This document shows, piece by piece, positions 59,050 through 64,000 of a stretch of DNA of 64,000 nt. Numbering within the stretch: the stretch's first letter is position 1; each line of letters starts with the position of its first letter. This stretch comes from Adineta vaga (taxonomy: Eukaryota > Rotifera): positions 14,260,001 to 14,324,000 of the forward strand of contig CP075492.1 in the NCBI GenBank assembly GCA_021613535.1, read 5' to 3'. Under the pieces are notes generated by a model. The model was not told the origin of the DNA. It searched no databases and worked only from the letters and a program-made list of their open reading frames with translations. The position numbers were made by a program, and so were the translations under genes.

Positions 59050-60593
59050 ATGCAAATTATTCTTTATCGAAGAAAATATCTGAAATTATGTGTGATACTT
59101 ATATGTACCCAGGTCGAAAAATCCGAGCCGGATCCGGTCGGAACCAGAACATTCCGATCATTTCATGGAAGCAGGATTCCGACCCGGATATTTTCGGACT
59201 TTTCCACTCGCTTCTGACTAACTTCCAGTAAGTTCCAGTCGGAAAACGACTGGAATTCACCAGAACAGTCCCAGAAATTCCGATCGGAATACTGCTTCCA
59301 CTCTCCTTTGTTTTCCGGTTGGAACCTTTTGGAACTAGCTGGAACCGTCCGGAATATCCTCGGAAAGGCGTGATTTCTGGCAGGTTCCTTTCGGATCCGG
59401 AGGCCGGAACGTCCGTCCTGGGTATTCTGTTATTGATAATATACTTAGTTGGATTCTTTATGCACAAAGGTTATATTTTATACATGGAGTTTGAAAAAAC
59501 GACACAATTCTTAATAAAGAAAGATTGTAAACCAAAACAAAATATCTTATTTTTAAAGACACACAAAACAGGTTCTTCAACTATTCAAAATATCTTCTTA
59601 CGTTATGGAGATAAACATGATCTTACCTTCGCATTACCATACAAGTCGAATTATTTCGGACATCCTCAAGTTTTTCATCGGCGAATGTTACGTCCACACT
59701 CATATTTTTGGAGTCGAATGGAATCATTGATTTCTCCATCATACAATATTTTTACACATCATGCAAGATTTAATTATGAAGAAATGTCGTCTGTTATGCC
59801 TAATGACACTATATTTGTTACTATTCTTCGTCAACCGGTTTGTTCACTTCAATCACTTCTTTCCTATATTCATTTAGAGAAATTCTATAATGAAACATCG
59901 TTAGCTCGTTCAATGGAAAGATACTTCTCTAATTCATCATCGAATTCGGTTTATCATGTATTATCAGAAAAACGATTTTCAAACAGATATGGACGAAATC
60001 AAATGTCTTTTGATTTAGGTCTAGATCCAGAAGATTTTGATGATTCCGAAATCATCAAGCAGTTTATAAGAGAAATTGATTCACAATTTCATTTAGTAAT
60101 GATTACAGAACGTATGCAAGAATCATTAATACTTTTACAAGATCTATTATGTTGGTCTCAAGAGGATATGATCGTTTTTGAACATAATGTTCGGAACGTA
60201 GATTTATCGTGTAATTTAACAGGAGATATGGCATCAACAATACGTCATCACAATGCTGCAGATCAAATATTATATGATTTCTTTCGAACAAAATTTGACC
60301 GACAAGTGATTGAGTTTGGTGTAAGAAGAATGAATAATGAAATTCGTCGATTACAAAGTGTAACTCAATTAATGTACAAAGACTGTGTTAAAGGAAAACT
60401 TCCAATTAAAGAGATAATTTCGTCGAAAAAAATTTGGTACAATGACTTAGTAACAGGTTTTGAAAAGAATGCCAATGTTAGCAAAACATGCATAGATTTA
60501 ACTATGTACGGACTGTCCTATACGGATTACATAAGAAACAAACAGAGATATAAGATACAGAATACATTTATGTTAAAGAAAACATCTTATTAA
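59050..60593 (+). pseudogene. Gal3ST-type sulfotransferase gene interrupted by a MITE in its membrane anchor
   Basis: The C-terminal ~390 residues (from 59424) belong to the galactose-3-O-sulfotransferase family. The 5'-PAPS loop is FLKTHKTGSST at about 59558-59587. It continues with HHARFNYEE, VMPNDTIFVTILRQPV (3'-phosphate-binding-like) and a helical tail. The enzyme would transfer sulfate from PAPS to Gal-containing glycans in the Golgi as a type II membrane protein. From the ATG at 59050 the frame encodes a basic start and a hydrophobic half-anchor (LKLCVILIC). It is cut after base 59107 by the MITE, and the second half (ILLLIIYLVGFF) resumes at 59424. The insertion plus TA duplication is 317 bp, so the frame is lost; a reader starting at 59050 stops at 59217. 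An open frame from inside the MITE (59319) runs into the catalytic domain. Function doubtful unless the MITE is spliced out or bypassed. Confidence 0.75.
59108..59422. mobile_element. GC-rich MITE with TA target duplication
   Basis: A 315-bp block of strikingly higher GC content than its surroundings, filled with CCGGAA/TTCCGG-type motifs. It is bounded by CCCAGGTCG at the left and CGTCCTGGG at the right, a short inverted repeat with one mismatch (CCCAGG[T/A]CG), and by TA on both sides (59106-59107 and 59423-59424). TA duplications are typical of Tc1/mariner-related non-autonomous elements. It encodes nothing credible. Confidence 0.75.
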
Positions 60594-61098
60594 CATCCAA
60601 TGAGATGTTGAATGGTGCATCCCATCAATATTTATTGTTTTCTATTCTAAATTAGCAATTACTTTGAAAGGTATGGGAGTGCATTTTTCTGAGATGATCT
60701 AGTATATTTCAATGATGATGAGAAGAGAGAGAGAGATGCAACATTTGTTCTAATGATAATTTAATGGAAAGTGATGACATTTAATTATATATTATCTGGA
60801 AGAGTTAGAATGTATTGTGTTGAAAATTGAACTAAATAAACTTAGTGACAAATGGAAAAAAAATTCATAAGTTGATTTCTATAGTAGAAAGGAGAGATAA
60901 ACTTTTTCTTTTTTCATGATAAAAATCGGGAAATTGAACTGCCATCTCAATTTAGACAACGTTCTTTATATGGAAACACTCGATTTTGTTTTCAAAATAA
61001 GTGAAAAATAGGTCAATCGAAAGTGTTCATAAAATGGATTGCTATCATTCGAGGTGACAGTTATATATTTATTCTAAAGCAACCTTATAACTACGTTC
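60594..61098. other. Intergenic region
   Basis: AT-rich, with a short GA microsatellite near 60724. Upstream of the next receptor. No further feature is seen. Confidence 0.5.
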
Positions 61099-62025
61099 AT
61101 GGCATCATTAACGATTACAGAAAACTCGACCCGAACGGTTGTCGAACCATGGTTTATCCCTGTCAATATATTTGCGATAATCTGCAATGTCTTGGCTACT
61201 ACAATGGCAATAGTTTCTTTAATTATAATTATTTTTGATAAAACATGTCGAACTGTTCCAATGATACTTGTTGGCAATACATGTGTGACTACACTTGCAT
61301 TTGCAATCAATATTCTTTGTATGAACGCATTTACTCTCTACAATGATCTCAAACAGATTGAATATGAATATTCGTTTTGTGTTCTGCTAGGATATTTAAG
61401 TTATACTACATGTGCTATACAAAATTATTCTTTTCTATTACATGCAATTTATCGATATTTATTAATTGTTCATCCCACTCGTTTATTCTGGCATTCGTGG
61501 CAAATTCAAACATTGTTCATTTCTATAACATGGATTATGGTTAGTTTGTTTCCATTGTTATTTCTCTACACTGGTCAACTCATTTACGATGTAGATAATC
61601 AAATGTGTCAAATGTCTCTTGGATTCTCCTTTCCAGTCATTTATATGGCATTTTGTCTCTATATAGTTCCTTTCTCGATGACTATGTCTATCTATTTGAT
61701 ATTAGTTCGATATGTTAAAAAAATGAATACACATATGGTAACAATGAACAGATTATCACGAGCACAACGAGATTTAAAAATGGTTCGACGTATAATTATA
61801 CTTATAATAATTCTTATTGGAATTTTTTTTCCTTATCAATTATTTCTTATATTGTCATTCTTTAATCGTGCACCAAGATATAATTTTCGAATTGGTTTTC
61901 TCTTTGGTGAAATAGGAATGGTTTATGTCATCGTTGCTTTATTTAAACTTACAGATCCACTCAAAATGGCGCTAATGAAAATAATAATAAAACCAACAAA
62001 TATGATCATACCAACTGTATCATAA
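61099..62025 (+). CDS. Rhodopsin-like seven-TM receptor, third family
   Basis: Intronless, 308 aa from the ATG at 61099 (MASLTITENSTRTVVEP). Seven TM helices are seen. N-glycosylation sites precede TM1, and a conserved-looking Cys pair is placed for the TM3-ECL2 disulfide (FCVLLGYLSYTTC; DNQMCQMSLG). The TM3 end HAIYRYLLIVHP corresponds to the DRYxxIxxP element of rhodopsin-like GPCRs. The third loop is basic (RLSRAQRDLKMVRRI), and TM6 contains FFPYQLFLIL, near the usual CWxP site but without the Trp. TM7 is followed by TDPLKMALMKI. It is distinct from the other receptors in the window. Ligand unknown. Confidence 0.82.
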   Translation: MASLTITENSTRTVVEPWFIPVNIFAIICNVLATTMAIVSLIIIIFDKTCRTVPMILVGNTCVTTLAFAINILCMNAFTLYNDLKQIEYEYSFCVLLGYLSYTTCAIQNYSFLLHAIYRYLLIVHPTRLFWHSWQIQTLFISITWIMVSLFPLLFLYTGQLIYDVDNQMCQMSLGFSFPVIYMAFCLYIVPFSMTMSIYLILVRYVKKMNTHMVTMNRLSRAQRDLKMVRRIIILIIILIGIFFPYQLFLILSFFNRAPRYNFRIGFLFGEIGMVYVIVALFKLTDPLKMALMKIIIKPTNMIIPTVS

Positions 62026-62502
62026 TTGGAAAGCTATTGTATCAAGATTATATTGTTTTATAACAAAAATACGAGAATAAATTTACCTTCCAATCCATAG
62101 TATTTACCACATAGAATCTCTTAGTTTCATATATACTTTGTGAGAATCTGATTGGTAAGATATACCAATGATATTCATGAGATAGCATGTGTTTGTCAAA
62201 CTTTATGTGCCTTAGTTATGATTTAACTTAATAGATAAAACAATAGATTCTCACAGAGAACAAATACTTGCAACGTCAACACCATGGTATCGGTTCAAAT
62301 TTAGTATTCTACTAATGAAGCACAAAAAATCAATATTAGTCGCTTATGTGCGTCTGTTTGAACGTCATCCGATACTTTTTCAGCAAAAAAATTTGTATAT
62401 TTTTCAGTAGGATATAGAAGAGAGTCATTAGGTTAAATCTTGGATCGCTATCTCTACTTTTTCAGCTAAAATTATCAAATTTATTCTCGTAAAACTTTTA
62501 AT
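62026..62502. other. Intergenic region
   Basis: AT-rich spacer. No gene, repeat or hairpin is seen. Confidence 0.5.
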
Positions 62503-63979
62503 ATGCCTGATAAGATCATATCTTCATCAGAACGAAGTGCTTGTTTCAATTGGGGTCGTCTTCTATTTTCGGCGTCTTTTCCACTTGTACTCGGCATCTT
62601 TAGTATCATTTTTACAATACAGCAAAATTCAATTTCTCAAGCAAATCGTGAACAAGATCAACGTCAAGCAAATGAACTTCGTCAACAGAATATCTACGAT
62701 GCGTATATTAACGATATATCAAAATTACTTCTAAGCCCTACGTTTAATCGATCGAATCCACAACAATTGAATTATATCGGATTTAAAACCGTAGATATTA
62801 TAAAACATTTGAGCAATGCTCAGAAACGTGATGTTATTTTTTTTCTATACAATCACGAATTGATTCGAAGAGATAAACCAATTAGTCAACGTGTCAATTT
62901 AACTGGAGCAGATTTGGCTGATGTTCATTTCATACAATCGACTTCTCTGAATTGCTATCTTCGAGATATAAATTTGGGATATATTCTTGCTTCGAACATT
63001 GTCTTCGATAAATGTGATATCAGTTTTGGTGTATTTCAGGGAGCTTGGCTGGTTGGAGCAAAGTTCATGAGATCACTTATGCATGGTTCGAAATTTCAAA
63101 AGGCTAATTTGACTGATGCTATATTTGATGGCAATAATATCAATCAAATAAGTTTTCCACATGCAACACTTATTAATTCAAAATTTTTGGGGATGAAACC
63201 TTTTATTACTGATTTCACCAATGCAGATTTGTTAAACAGTGATCTCACTAATAAAGATTTATCGTCTATGAAACATATTATCCGCAATACTCGATTTCCA
63301 AACGGTTCTTTCAGTGTCGTGGACAACTCTCAATTAATTATTGATGGTGGCGCAGAAGATGCAGTAAGTTTTTGAAAAAGTTTTCCAAGAACGCAGGATT
63401 GAATACTTTTCTAGTGCAACCGTAGTCTACGTAAGAAGGATTGGATGGTATTTGAAAAGTCTGTTGGTCTTGATTTCTACAACACAAATAGTACTAATCT
63501 GAATATTCCTAGTGGTGTAAGTGGCAATTGTTATTTTGGTAAGAATAAGACGGGTGTTTTGTATCAATACGTCTCGAAAATTTCTTATTCATTGTTAATT
63601 AACCATGAAATTGCTTATTTCAATCTTTCTGCACTCATGGGTTGCACAATACCGAATAGAAATAATGATCATGCTCTGATTGATGTGCGATGTTTCGATG
63701 AATTTCATAGTGGTCCTGTATGTGGTGGAATAAGTATTAAAAGCATAACTTCTTTGTGTTTGTTCCTTTTCTATTTTGAAAGAATTTATAGGAACAAATA
63801 AAACCTTATCTGGCTTTCATTATTATACGACAGTTGTATTTATTCCAAAAGGAACTGTACATTTGAGAATTTGGATTGAAGTTAATATAAAAATTCCTTC
63901 GAACTCCATTGATAGTGCTGTACAATCTTGTTTTATTGACGAAATAAAACTATTCATTTTCAAGAAAGAAAAATGGTAA
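62503..63979 (+). CDS. Membrane-anchored pentapeptide-repeat protein with C-terminal ectodomain (may continue past window)
   Basis: Exons are 62503-63363, 63415-63724 and 63783 to at least 63979. The introns are 51 and 58 nt and the phases agree; the second donor (GTGGAA) is weak. An N-terminal TM helix (LLFSASFPLVLGIFSIIFTI) and a Gln/Arg-rich coiled stretch (SQANREQDQRQANELRQQN) lead to a pentapeptide-repeat region at ~135-270. There A(D/N)LxX repeats form the fold (RVNLTGADLADVHF, KFQKANLTDAIFDG, DFTNADLLNSDLTNKDL). Pentapeptide-repeat proteins are mainly bacterial, and this head could be of transferred origin (inference). Exons 2-3 add ~170 residues resembling a beta-sandwich ectodomain with paired Cys. 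The frame ends at TGG TAA 63974-63979, but TG|GTAAGA is also a good donor, so another exon may follow outside the window. Confidence 0.72.
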
Positions 63980-64000
63980 GAATAATCAGTGTTCGTCTTC

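Noticed and set aside
59319-59423. N-terminal extension of the sulfotransferase ORF
   Set aside because: These codons lie within the GC-rich MITE and are not part of the gene.
1-64000. CRISPR arrays, rRNA genes, bacterial operons
   Set aside because: No regularly spaced direct repeats, no rRNA-like conserved stretches, and splicing throughout shows this is a eukaryotic nuclear sequence.

Overview
The window is eukaryotic, AT-rich and gene-dense. Genes carry many short GT-AG introns (mostly 48-63 nt). Several intronless bacterial-type genes sit among them, along with lineage-expanded intronless 7TM receptors, FG-GAP/VCBS and pentapeptide-repeat proteins, paralogues arranged head to head, and an APE-type LINE. 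This mixture fits a bdelloid rotifer (Adineta/Rotaria type). That assignment is inference; no marker gene proves it.

Layout. 1-1475 (-): partial ARM/HEAT-like helical gene running off the left edge. 1601-6094 (-) and 7690-12021 (+): two head-to-head paralogues encoding ~1,150 and 1,131 aa proteins with KH-like segments, a degenerate macro domain and a TIR domain. The + copy is intact across seven exons and keeps the TIR glutamate. The - copy has lost that residue and has a frame break just before the TIR. 12563-13050 (-): SHIPPO/ODF3-like axonemal protein. 13432-17173: three intronless bacterial-type enzymes (SAM methyltransferase, D-2-hydroxyacid dehydrogenase, TauD-like dioxygenase). 17698-18426 (-): four-TM protein. 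19558-20508 (+): 7TM receptor, copy 1. 20917-22983 (-): seven-exon type II membrane protein with a Thr-rich stalk. 24439-30088 (+): full-length ABCB/MDR-type transporter in about two dozen exons with one frameshift. 30466-33416 (+): transposase-related or domesticated gene with a C-terminal zinc finger, also with one frameshift.

35198-41342: second copy of the 7TM receptor, split by a complete 5.16-kb LINE (ORF1, ORF2, 3' tandem repeats, poly-A, 14-bp target-site duplication). 42595-43545: intact third copy. 44121-45056: an unrelated 7TM receptor. 46044-50024: intronless 1,326-aa orphan. 50356-51270 (+) and 52372-52883 (-): Ly6/uPAR-like surface proteins. 54135-58061: ten-exon LamG-like plus FG-GAP protein. 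58415-58726: mitochondrial ATPase inhibitor IF1. 59050-60593: Gal3ST-type sulfotransferase whose membrane-anchor codons are interrupted by a 315-bp GC-rich TA-flanked MITE. 61099-62025: 7TM receptor. 62503-63979+: membrane-anchored pentapeptide-repeat protein with a C-terminal ectodomain, running to the right edge.

The most novel candidate is the TIR-macro-KH pair at 1.6-12 kb. It puts a probable NAD+-cleaving or signalling domain, a putative ADP-ribose-sensing fold and KH-like nucleic-acid-binding modules in one polypeptide, with a catalytically doubtful partner transcribed from the same ~1.6-kb divergent spacer. Exon boundaries were read by eye from splice consensus and checked by phase arithmetic. 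No database search was possible.
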